Program-made: the position numbers and the translations under genes | Shown: piece by piece, positions 1 to 11,500 of the stretch | Position numbering within the stretch: the first letter of the stretch is position 1 | How the letters are laid out: every line of letters begins with the position of its first letter | The notes under the pieces: generated by a model | The model's database searches: none | Told to the model about the DNA's origin: nothing | The model's input: only the letters and a program-made list of their open reading frames with translations | Assembly: GCF_007655135.1 (NCBI RefSeq) | Contig: NC_045129.1 | Location: 25,890,274 to 25,954,273, forward strand | Length of the DNA: 64,000 bases | Origin: Punica granatum | Lineage: Eukaryota; Streptophyta; Magnoliopsida; Myrtales; Lythraceae | Direction: 5' to 3'

Positions 1-734
1 ACGTGCCACGTACTTTTAAACACCCACTCTCAATAATTGACCACGAGCCGGGCATCTTCTTCCATGCTATACATATATATATGTTTTATAGATATAGTTG
101 ATAGTAAAAAAAAAACAGAGAGAAATAAATAAATAACTATTTTCTTCTTATATCATTATCAAATTCGATTATTGCTCCACGCTACCTGATTTTCGAGTAT
201 TAGCAAAGACGTAATACTGACAGAATTGAATGTTCTACTAGACTATTCATCTCTATTTAGATTAAATTTAGAATGATATAGATAGGAATCAATCTCGGTA
301 CATAGATCCTATCAAATGCTACCGAGTTGTTATACCTACGGCGTATCAGTTTAGTTAAAGAGCAAACCGATTTACATATACGGGAGGAAAATATATGGTT
401 ACTTACAAACAGGATCGGCACATGTCAACTAAATCTTAGTTACAACGCCACCTACAGAAACGGAAATCTCAATTACGTCCTAATCTCAATTAAGACCTTT
501 CCTTTTTTGGGTTAGATTTTCAGGAGTTGGGCTGGATAACCAATTTCTTTATTGGGATTACTTGAAGGGGTAATATATTATTTCCATGGCAACAAAAAGA
601 GGGTAATATTTCCAACAAAAGCATTCTATACGACAGAGTTAATGAATTATTACTAGCTAGTAGAGATATGAATAGGGGAAGTTTCCTTTCCAATTTTATG
701 ATTAAATTACAAATTTCCGTCTTGCCCCTACAAT
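1..734. other. Upstream intergenic region of the caleosin gene
   Basis: AT-rich DNA with no coding region that I can support; the short open frames here have no recognisable motif. The last part leads into the TATA box of the downstream gene. A short AT-rich run near 70-95 is the only simple repeat. Confidence 0.6.
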
Positions 735-742
735 TATAAATA
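735..742 (+). promoter_or_regulatory. TATA box of the caleosin gene
   Basis: TATAAATA lies 132 bases before the start codon at 867. The surrounding bases match the usual plant TATA context followed by GG. Transcription would start about 30 bases downstream, giving a 5' leader of roughly 100 bases. This is inferred from position and consensus only. Confidence 0.6.
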
Positions 743-866
743 GGCTCGGCCCCTGCCCGTTCCCAAGAACTCGATACCCACCTTCAAACCAAAGCTTAAG
801 TTGATAACGCACCCCATCACTTTCTCTTAGACTTCCCAAATTCCATTGCTTTTTCCTTCACTAGAC

Positions 867-3081
867 ATGGCCGACGTCTCTCATAAGTCTCCCTCGCAAG
901 CCGAAACTCAAGAACAAAGTGTTCTCCAGAAGCACGTGTCCTTCTTCGATCGGAACCACGATGGCATCGTTTACCCATGGGAGACCTTCAAAGGTAACCC
1001 ATACGTTGAAATCTTATTTCATATATGTAGAACATTCTTCTGGAGTTTTGATTTGATATGCTCATCAGACTTTGGTTAAGTGCCCTTTTCCTTTTCTGTT
1101 TCTGTTTCTTTTCCCCTTTTTTTCCCTCTCCCTAAATAAGGGAATGAATTAAATTCGATACATGAATTATTATCTCAGGTTTTAGGGCAATTGGGTGTGG
1201 GATCCCTCTGTCCACCTTCGCCGCCGTTTTCATCAATGTCGGTCTCAGCCAGAAAACTCGTCCGGTAAGCATATATATATATATATATTTGCCTTTTTCT
1301 TTCCTCTTTTTATTTATTTATTTTTTTTTCTTTTTGAATTGCCTGTCTTGCTTTTCCCATACTGCTTTGTTGGTACGCACGATTGAGTGAATAAGGCGGT
1401 ATAATCTAAACGCAGCACTATCAATTGCTTGAATCTTGGTGCCATGTTCCAAGAAACATTTATGGGTATTTCGACTATCAATTCATAGCCTACAAGAGAA
1501 AATGAGATGATATGGATCATTCCACAAGATCAATCCGCCTAATATATTTAGGCTTGAGTTTAGGATAAAGTTTTCTATTAGTGTAATAATTAAGGTCGTT
1601 GGCTTTGCTCATTCCATGGAATATAATTTCGATGAAACATGCTTGTGAAATTATTGGTTTATTGTTGATTTAAAATATGATAGAAACATGGGTTTGATTT
1701 TGGGATGGATTGGATGAGATGTGAACACCCGAATGTATGCTTAATTTGTATTCTCGATCGATTTATTGTTGCTTTTGGCTTGAATTTGTTGCTCCCAACA
1801 CATGTAGTGTCTTGCATGGCTCACAAACCAATATTATTTCAGTTGTTCATAAAATATCTACCCATCCTTTCCTTTTTGGCGTGGGCACTTGCACTTGTCA
1901 TCATCATTGGGGTGGCACATGGCATATATGCATGTTCGAGAAACCAAAGCTGAAAATTATGCCTTTTTTTATACAATTACAAGATTGCCGCTGTGTGTGA
2001 GCGATTAACTCGGATAACCCTTCCGCTTTAATCTTCCTTTTCTTAAAGTCGTTGCTTTTGGACAACCCCTTTCTCGACTTTCTGTTCCCACCTGAACTTG
2101 AAAACCCACAAAGACCCCAAAAAACAAAAAAAAAATTTGCAACCCAGTCGGAGATGTGAATGCAATTAGAAAAGATGTCCTTCAAATAGTTTCCTTTATT
2201 ATTTATGTGCTCATTGCACAACATGATATGACGATTAAAGCAGTTACCTCTTAATATATACGTGCAGGGAAAGTTTCCTTCGTTGTTATTCCCAGTTGAG
2301 GTTGGCAACATCCACAAAGCCAAGCATGGAAGCGACTCCGGCGTTTACGACACCCAAGGAAGGTAATAATTGATTAGAACGCACCCTAATTAATCTATTA
2401 ATTAATTATTCATCGATTAATCTTATACATTCATTAAAATTAAAATAATTAGAAGATTCCCTCCCCGTGATCTTTGGTTCATATGTCTCAATTTTAGCTT
2501 GAATAATAATTCTTCGTCCGGGTCGTATAAATATATATAGATTTATTCATAGGTACTTTGCCTTCCATTATAATATGCCTGGTCCCAGCTAATACTTGAA
2601 ATAGCACATTTACGTTATGAGCTATATTATCTGCCAAGTATTTGTTTTAGCAGGCTCGTCGATAGATAATAGTGTATTAACTATTCGATCAGGTTTGTCC
2701 CCGAGAAATTCGAAGAAATTTTCACCAAGCATGCGCTTACTTATCCTAATGCTCTTACTTCGGATGAGCTGAAGAAAATGCTGCGGGCCAATAGAGTTCC
2801 CAAGGACTATGCAGGATGGTAATTAGTATTAGTTGATCCTCTATTTTATAATTACCATAATCATAGTTTCATTAATTATTAAGTATTGTTTTGATGTTTA
2901 GTTATATGAATTTAACTACTTTTTAAATCAATTCAGGCTAGCTAGCTACTCAGAATGGAAGATCCTGTATGTTCTCTGCAAAGACAAGAATGGTTTGCTT
3001 CAAAAGGAGACAATCAGGGCCGTTTATGACGGAAGCTTATTCGAGCGGATGGAACGGGAGCATGCAGCGGCTCGACAGTAA
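867..3081 (+). CDS. Caleosin / peroxygenase-like protein, five exons
   Basis: Exons are 867-993, 1179-1264, 2268-2362, 2693-2818 and 2937-3081. All introns are GT-AG, and the joined frame gives 192 residues ending at TAA. Residues 28-39 form a canonical EF-hand loop ([12 protein letters not shown]). Residues about 44-64 are a short hydrophobic segment. The motif [15 protein letters not shown] (85-99) carries the conserved histidines that bind heme in caleosin peroxygenases. Family members sit on lipid droplets or ER membrane and use hydroperoxides to oxidise unsaturated fatty acids. The length fits the shorter (L-type) caleosins. Only one proline of the usual proline knot is obvious. An in-frame ATG exists at 846, seven codons upstream; 867 was chosen because family proteins begin this way. 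Exon 5 includes the C-terminal residues to RQ. Confidence 0.9.
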
Positions 3082-4550
3082 TTAGCTGCCACATTTGTCG
3101 AGATCGACGGGACCTATAGCTACTGATAATCAAACTCAACATAAGTTGTTTTGCTTAATTTGAATTTACTTCACAGTTGATTGGTTTATTACTATGATTG
3201 AATTGCATTCATTAGGTTGTTTAGGTGGTTCCTTGCATTAATCAATGTAATTATGATTAGTATGTGTTTGAAAGGTATGATTCTTTTGAGTGGCAGTGTG
3301 GGATGAAATTATATTTTAAGCACCTCATTTGAATTTGCCAAATTCACGTACAACAATTTTCAGTATCATTGTCACATGTGTCTCATAAGACCCAAAGAAG
3401 ATATATATATGTCCGCGATTACCTGTCTGTTGTGGATCCAGTATAATAATAAAACCACATTATATATAGGTTAAATTAAAGAAAATAAATGTATATAATA
3501 AAAAATCTAGAAATTTAGGTATATATTTTGGAAATCATTTTATTTGTAGTTGATACTAACGGTTTACAAAATTTTATGTTGCAATATCAACAATGTAATG
3601 ATGCAAATTTACAAAACAAAGTTTGAGATCAAGGATTTTATTACATTCGATAGTTCAAAAGTCGATCGAGTCGCCTTGAACAAATACTAAACGGGTTTTT
3701 TGGTTTGCATTTTAATTGTATCTTGCTGATTCTATTTCTTATTAATGCATGGTGAACATGAATGAGTGTACTATCAAAGTCAAAATCAAAGGCCAAGATG
3801 GGCCAAAAAATTAAATGGACCCCCTCAAATGGCTAAACCAGGCCTATTGAATTGCTCTATGCATGTCCAATGGATGGGCCGACAGTATCCTATAACGGCC
3901 CAATGTTAAGTAACTAAGTTGACCTAAACATGTCTAATTGGGCAAAACTATTCTAAATGCGCCAAAAGTTGCCTTGGGAGGTTTAGCACTGTCTAGGAAC
4001 TTCTAAACTATTCTGAATTGGCATAGAAGGTCTCACTGGGACTAGAATTATCTAATGGGTTTAACCTATGTCCAAGGAACCTAGAATGTCCTATGGATGC
4101 CTAAGTTAATGGGCTCGAATAACCTAGATGAGCTTAAGATGACCCTATGTGGGTCCAGATAGACCTAAATAAGCCTAGATGCAATTAAAAGTGTCTATAC
4201 ATAAGAATGTTATATTGGGATAAGTTGTCATCATTATCTATACTTCATTTGAAATGTGTGATACTTCTATTCAAATACGTAATACTTCTATCATAGGAGT
4301 CAATATAATGATAAATTTTCAAAATACTATGCATAGTATTATACATTTTAACATGAAATATCGCATTATCACGGTAACAATTAATCGCTATAAAAGATCC
4401 CATGTTGGCTATGATTCATGGGAGTTGTGTTTGCAAGGGGCAAACGGCTTGAGTAGGGGGAACTTGGGAAAGGGCCATTTTTCCTGTCCCTTTATCTTCC
4501 CTCCCTTGCAAACACGCCGTAAATGTGGATAAGAATTATATGAACTATAT
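3082..4550. other. Intergenic region after the caleosin gene
   Basis: Holds the caleosin 3' flank and then AT-rich DNA. From about 3780 to 4200 short phrases around TGGGCC and CCTA recur, which looks like degenerate low-complexity sequence. No gene, RNA or element end could be supported. Confidence 0.5.
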
Positions 4551-4560
4551 GGAGACTATC

Positions 4561-5346
4561 AGGATAAAGATAAAAATGGTCCTATAAGTTTGGTCGTCAA
4601 TCAATTTTGGTCCTATAAGTTTCAAAAGTGCCGAATTAGCTCTATATATTTGATCCGTTAGACGTTTTTAGTTCATTTCGTAACCAGTCAAACAAAATTA
4701 TTGATGTGGACCTCACAGCGTTCAGATTATCCACACGACAATGGATTATTGGCTGAAAAAATAAATTAAAAATAAACAAAAGAAAGAGGGAAACCCCAAC
4801 CCGTGGCTGGGGTGTCGCCAGGGGGGGCTGGCTTTCGGTGAACCTTCCCCCCAGATGAGGTCGCCCCCCCCCCCCCCCCACACACACACACACAAAGAAA
4901 AAAAAAAGTTTGGTCTCCCATTACCTCCTTCTGCAGAAAACAGAAGTAGGGAAGGGGAGCCCATACCGAGGGTGTGAGGCCCCCTTCCGATGACTGTTCC
5001 CCCTAGCGAGGTTGCCGGAGACTCCTCAATCTCGGGCAACCTCGCTGGGGGGAAGGGTCACTAGAAGGGGTCCCCCCCACCCTAGGCGACACCCTAGCCA
5101 CAGGCTGGGGTTTCTATTTTTCTTTTGTAAGTTTTGTTATTTTTTATTTTTCAGTCGATAATACATTGTCATGTGGATACTCTTTACGCCATGAAGTCCA
5201 CGTCAACAATTCTGTTTGACTGGTTACGGAATGGACCAAAAACGTCTAACGGATCAAACGTATAAGACTGATTTGATACTTTTGAAACTTATAGGACCAA
5301 AACTGACTGAAAGTCAAACTTATAGGATCATTTTTGTCTTTATCTC
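4561..5346. mobile_element. Mutator-like foldback element (non-autonomous)
   Basis: Inverted arms of roughly 180 bases face each other. The left arm starts AGGATAAAGATAAAAATG, and the right arm read in reverse starts GAGATAAAGACAAAAATG. Phrases such as CCTATAAGTTT and GTTTGACTGGTTACG recur in opposite orientation on both sides. Ten-base flanks GGAGA(C/T)TATC at 4551-4560 and 5347-5356 match at 9 of 10 positions, as expected of a 9-10 bp Mutator-type target duplication. The centre (4790-5110) is GC-rich, contains a C run followed by CA repeats, and is itself partly palindromic. No transposase frame is present, so it would need an enzyme from elsewhere. Confidence 0.75.
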
Positions 5347-5525
5347 GGAGATTATCTAACGGGTATAAAAATTCTAAATAAGGGGAATAAATATTAAACA
5401 ATGTCCATCATCTATCTCATTATTGGTTTTTGAAAATTGTCGTTGGAAACTATTTTAATATTTTCGCTTATCAAAGAGGCAATGGGCCTAGAGGCGGTAG
5501 GATATATATGGGAAATATGAAAAGT

Positions 5526-6262
5526 GTAGGGGATTTATACCTTAGGGCGAATGGTTCCAAGACAATGACGGAACCAAATTCGAATTTGGAGAAGGCGAAC
5601 TTCGGAGACGGTTGAAGATGACAATGTTGATCCCGAATTTGGAGTTGAAGAAGATGACAAACACAATCTTCAATGTTTAATAATTGCTTCGAAAAGCGGG
5701 TTAACGTTTTCCGAAAAGAGTCATTCACCTCCACACGAAGTTGCTATTAGATTTCTTGAGAGTCTCTTCGAGGATATAACGAAGTCTTAATGTGTTCTGT
5801 GATTAGCAAACTAGTAGAACACCTTACTCTCACTCAATTTTCTAAATTTGTGTCGAATTCATTAAAAATAACTTTTGGCACGAAAGCCTCTATTTATTTA
5901 TATTCAATGGGCACTATCGGGGAAAAAAGACATGTCTCTCACACTTGTCCCTCGAAAGAACTTTAATTTAATTGTATTATTAATTTTTGTTTCCTTTCGA
6001 TTATTGAAAGAATGTCATTTGCATGAAAAAGACACACAAATAACCGCCTCATTGCAATGTCTCTTTGCTGCCAAAACATTATTGCCAATTTGTTTTTGTC
6101 ATAGAACCATTGACCTATATGTGATATATATATATATATATATATATAAGTGTATATTAGTTCTAAACTGAAATTTCAATCACGTTCACTTAATACGAGA
6201 ATTACACTAAGTAATTTATCGAAAATATAAGCCCATTGAATTTGCATTCTAATTTCCCAACA
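5526..6262 (-). repeat. 3' LTR of the outer nest A element
   Basis: Begins TGTAGGGGATTTATACC and ends CCCAACA on the plus strand. It matches 21692-22414 along its length with many substitutions, including the shared (TA)n tract near 6122-6150. Confidence 0.75.
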
Positions 6263-7900
6263 ATCCCCCACTAGATTCTAATTCCAGAAAAATAAAAGAT
6301 AATAAACATGCATAAAGAGTGGTATCGCTAGATTTAAACTCTCTTAGTGTAAACTCTCAAGGTACCAACAAAGTGATTGGTGACTAGTCGCTTAAACCAT
6401 CACTCTTAAAATTGATATCGAAAAAGTCACACACACAACCATCAAATAATTTGAGTAAGAGCTTATTTGCTTTAGCACCGTTATGGTCATGTGTTCATCC
6501 CATTTTCATGAACATGTACGAGAGAGAAAACCTTAAAAGAACTCTTATCCAAAGCGGCACCACTTTATGTCCATATAGGTGGATTACTCGATAACTAAAA
6601 TCGAGTACCAATAAATTAAAACTCATCCTCCTAAATCAAGCACTAAATCCACGTTCTTAGTGCATATTTGTCATTCAATAACTTGTTATTACCCTTAAAC
6701 CTCAAAACCAACTTTTGGCTAGAACAAAGTAGGGTTCCCATTATCAATGACGCGATTAATGGTTTTATTCTATTTTAACAGCAGTACCCGTACAAAATTT
6801 CTCGACTAACCTTTCGTCGATGAGATCGCTAAATTTTTATACATGTTAATTATTTCAAATTCACGTCTCAAGTTAGTATGTCTAGACCCTCAAAGTACAA
6901 TTAGTAGTATACTTGAGACATGGTTAACATCCTTGTTATAATATATAGAAACAGGAACCTACTTGTGGCCATAACTTTACTCTAATAAGAAATGTCATTG
7001 CCATTCCGCTTTCTTGACCTCATCATCACGAAGATACTTATTAGTTTGATCACTTGAGATCATTACTCTCATTCTCTAACCTTTAGAGTTTTCCTTGCAT
7101 CTGCAACCACATATTCACATAGATGCATTTTAGTTTGATCATTTGTGATCAAATGTTCGGATCATGTTCCAAATCTGTTAAATCATTATTACTTTGACCA
7201 TTTCAGATCATTTGTTTTTTACTCATACTTGGAATTGGTTGATCATTGAAAAACTTATTTTCAATGAAACACGTTTTCCTTGTTTCAATTATTTTGACCC
7301 TAAAACAAAAAATTCGATAAGCCTTAAAATCTCAGGCATATTTCTGAGTACACCCATGATTGCTTTTAATCCCAATTTCGGTCCCTGTGATGGGAATATC
7401 ATATGAGGCCAAACACCCCCACACTTTGAAATATTTCAAAATCAATTTTCTACATTTCCATAACTCATATGGAAGATATTTTGACAATTATCGACAACAT
7501 CTGGTTATGGATGTGACACATAGTCAACTAGACCGAATTGCCACATCCACCAAAGTATGGTCTTTCATTTTAGCTAGCTGCTTTGTTAGGGCGCGTGATT
7601 TAATATGCTACTGTACTACACCAATTTCTTCGCACAAAAATGAAATCCGGCAGAAGACAATTAGTACCTTTATCACACGAATTTTTCAATTTCGATTTTA
7701 AGTAGTTTTGTTATATATAACCTCATTATACTTCTCATGAATACAATGAGTCTCGCGTTTTTCTTTGGTACGAAATCAGAGGCACACAAAAAGTTGTCTT
7801 TAAATTGGACACATCCCCTGAGTGAAGAGGTAGAAAAGCAACCGTCTTTTATATACATATATAAAAGTTATATATATATATATATAGAGTATATAAAATG
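6263..7900 (-). other. Interior of the outer nest A element (left part)
   Basis: Follows the LTR with ATCCCCCACTAG, the reverse of a polypurine tract. The rest is AT-rich with repeated phrases such as GATCATTTGTGATC and no conserved protein motif. It ends at the AAATG target duplication of the inserted copia element. Confidence 0.55.
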
Positions 7901-8498
7901 TGTTGGGAAGGGATGTGCTTAACCAAACAATAACGCAACGATTAATCTTCCTCCCCTATTAGTGTAATCGAGATAGGAACTAATCAAATCAACCAACAAG
8001 CAGTAAAGAAAAGAACACCAAGAATTTTACATGAAAAACCCCGATGTGGGGAAAAACCATGGGACCAACTCCGAATGAACAATCCACTATGAATGAAGGT
8101 TATACAATGTCTTTCATCAAGGGTAAACCCTTGGATCACCAAACTCAAGAGAAACACTCTCTTGGATCACCCAAATACTAAATTTGTCACCCACACCGGG
8201 TGGTTTACAAAGTCAACTGAAACAGCACCTACATAGCTCGAATAGAAATTCTGACCGTTCGGAACTTAGCTCCACACGTCGTGAAATCTCTGTCAAAATT
8301 TCATCCCAATCGAAGTTCGTTTACCCTTCCGATTGAGGTTTGATCTCCAGCTGGTCGGACTGAAATTCTACTCTGCTACTCTCTGTATTGTGCTGCTTTT
8401 CTGTTCTATTCTTCTCAGCAGATCAACCACTGTGCTGCAAAATAAATCCTAACAAAAGTGGGTCCTTAGGCCTCTTAAAGCCCGATAAAAGCCCAACA
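7901..8498 (-). repeat. 3' LTR of the first copia element
   Basis: Begins TGTTGGGAAGGGATGTGC and ends GCCCAACA. It is nearly identical to 20499-21091. The last base is shared with the ACAAT duplication of the solo LTR that follows. Confidence 0.9.
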
Positions 8499-8502
8499 CA
8501 AT

Positions 8503-11500
8503 TGTGCGCACCCGAATTTAATCTCGTCGGGGCATACATGCGCGAAGCCTATGCAACGCGGCTTGGGAGTGTCCACCTTCTCGGGGATGCGCGATGGACG
8601 CACGTGAGAAGGAGTCGCCACTTGCCATTTTACGACCCGAAAGTCGAGGGCCGGCAAGTTACCCGGGTCTAGGGGTATGGGGTACACCTAAATACTAAGG
8701 CAATGGTCGTACGGAACCGGAAATTTCGAATTCGGGGGTTCTATTACGTGCGGGCCTATATCCCGCACGCCCTTTCGGTACTCTAGCTTGCTAGGCTTGC
8801 CATTTTGTTTATTTACCGCGTGATTTAGAGTTGCACTCGACTCGCTCGTTTTGACACCGTAAATTCGATGAATTGATCAAGTTGGGCCAAGAGTCCGAAA
8901 GATGAGTAGGCTTGTGGATCGAGGAGTCGGTTCACTATCTTAGCGTTACAGTTCATCGAACCGTGATGGTCGATTCCCTGCGTGAACTGAAACCACGAGT
9001 ATCCAAGCTTACTCACCCTTTGGTGGCGATAGACCAACTTAACCGATCCGGCACTCGGACCTCTCGCTCACCGATCGGGGATCCTTACAAGTAGATGAAT
9101 GAACATACAAATAGAATTCTCCTAATGTTCTCTCGAACAATTACAAAGTATAACCGAATAAGTAAATGGATCCCGATCGGTTTGCATTGGGCCACTATTT
9201 CGCTCCGGCTCACCGTGTATTTTGAATAACCGATAAGTGAATTAAGGCAACGCGGGCTCAAGGAGCCGGGGGTCGGGTTTGATCGATCCAACGGTTTGCA
9301 GGAGAATCGGTTGATTCCCACCGTAACCGTTGGGTCGATCGAGCTCCCGGGTGATATCTAGATCCGTTTCACACGCCCAATCCAAATTGCCTTCCACATA
9401 GGCCGTGTTCGGAGTGTAACGGTGAATCGAGGCTAGATCCCATTCCGCACTCGGGTTTCACGCGCTCGATGAATTAGGAGGCGTTGGACCTCGTGTTCGG
9501 TGGTTTGGGGCATTGGACTCCGTGTAACACGTAACCTATGGGCTTGGGCCCGAATCGCGACAAATCAGCAAAAGCAAGAATAAAAAAGAAGAAAACTGAT
9601 AAAACTGATGAAATACAGACAACAACTGATAAGTATCGGTGAATACAGACGAGTTGTGTATTAGGCCGAATGTACGTGATTTAATCAGTTATTGACCGGG
9701 GTTGATTAGCAAGCAATGTATCTAACCTAGGCAAACATAGATGGTGGATTAGAATAGGGTTCTAAGCCAATTACATGTGTGTGTTTGTTTTAAGACTCTT
9801 ATTCAGTTAGGTGACACTGTGGTTTCACCGAATTAGCCAAACTCGTGTTTTGACTCTAGATTGGAATCTATCATTCCGCTTATCCATTATCTAATGTTTG
9901 ATTAAGCCAAATGCATGATTAATCCGGTTTTTCGTGTTTTGTAACTGAAATAAAATGTTCACCACCGAATCTACGATAGGAAGATAGAAACACCGAAAGT
10001 GAACGGAATGGGCCGTGCGAATGAAACTCGCACCCGAACGGGTTGCCCTTTTCTTTCATAGATCGAAGTGTTTCCAACTCCTTAACGCCTAGGGTATCGG
10101 TGAATCACGGAATAACGATTATGCCCTTGGATGATAAAATTGCAATGTTCGTGTATAAATTGGAGATCGCGTCACACGAAAAAGTCCAAGAAGGACTCGC
10201 GCGTCTTGACTCGAGCCTCCTCAAATCGGGCACGGACTCGAGTCATAGCACGCGAGTACTCGTTAGACGTCTATTCTATTCGTGTTACGTGTCTCGGTGT
10301 TTTGAAATTGTGAGCTTTAAATGGAAAAGGGCATTCTCGCCGTTCCGTAAATCATCGATGCGTTTATGAATTAATAATCAATTTGCCCAATTGTTTAGTC
10401 CAAGTGTTTTAATTAGCCGAATGATACGTCCCGTTTGACCCGTTTGTGGGATTGGTTTAATGATTGAGACCTCAAACCTCAATTGTTATGGATCAATGAA
10501 ATGATTGTTCGATATTAACGTATCTAGCATACGAATTAACATGAAACCAACGATTAAATGAAAATTGTGATTACAATCAATTCCAAGAGTCGGTTTTGAC
10601 CGTTTCTTGCATGCATAAAACATCAAACACGATGACAACGTACATTTTTTACATAGCCGGTGCCGCCATAATCTTAGGAACGCGATTAAACATACAAACA
10701 AGCACAAACACGATATTTAGAGGAATCGATAAAACGGCCCCTTCTCATGGGAAGCGAAAAATGTAACAACTCGGGAAAACGACTTAAGTCGGGGAAAAGA
10801 GGCCATCCATGGCCCGAGAAAGCCAAGAGGGGCTCTCGGCCACCTCCCTTGGGGTGAGGCCGAGAGGCTCATTCGGCTTGCTCGAGCCAACGAAGTCTCC
10901 TCGACTCCGATTCAAACTATTTCCCGACATGCTAGCACTATATACGATGAATACATGCATAATACGATGTAAAAAAACACATAAAAACGTAAACTTGCGT
11001 GCGAATCGGTCATGGACCTCCTTATCTCCCCACAAACGCAAAGAAAACGTAAAAGTCCTAACTTCTCTGAGTCGGGAATGATTATACCTAGCCCCGGGAT
11101 GCGGGAAAGAGTCGGAGAAGTGGTAAAGGGAGTCGGGAGACTCGGTTGGAACGAACAGACCCGAACTGGTGCAGTCGGGTCGACTGGCAGACCCGACTGG
11201 CAGTCTGGCTTGTCGGGGCTGTACCGGTTGATCGGGATAGCATTTTCGCGCGGGGCCAGTTACGTTGGATTCCCAAGAGGCTAAGGATCGTTTCTGCGGT
11301 GGTTTCGGGAGGAGAGCACGCGTAGAGTTTCTGGAAATCAAAAACAAAGTCGGGTCAGTAAAAAAAGGACAGACCCAGCCGGGTCAAAACAGATCCGACT
11401 GGCGCCCGATGAAGAAACGGCTCCACAGGAGGCTCCCGGTGGTCTTTTGACGCAAGGTCGGTGGCATTGAATTCCTAACTGACTGAGGATCATGGTGATA

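Noticed and set aside
1904..2323. Antisense frame of 139 codons across caleosin intron 2 and exon 3
   Set aside because: No motif, and it overlaps a well supported gene on the other strand.
10784..11347. 187-codon minus-strand frame inside the giant solo LTR
   Set aside because: Low-complexity Ser/Arg/Pro composition, no domain, and it lies in repeated LTR sequence.
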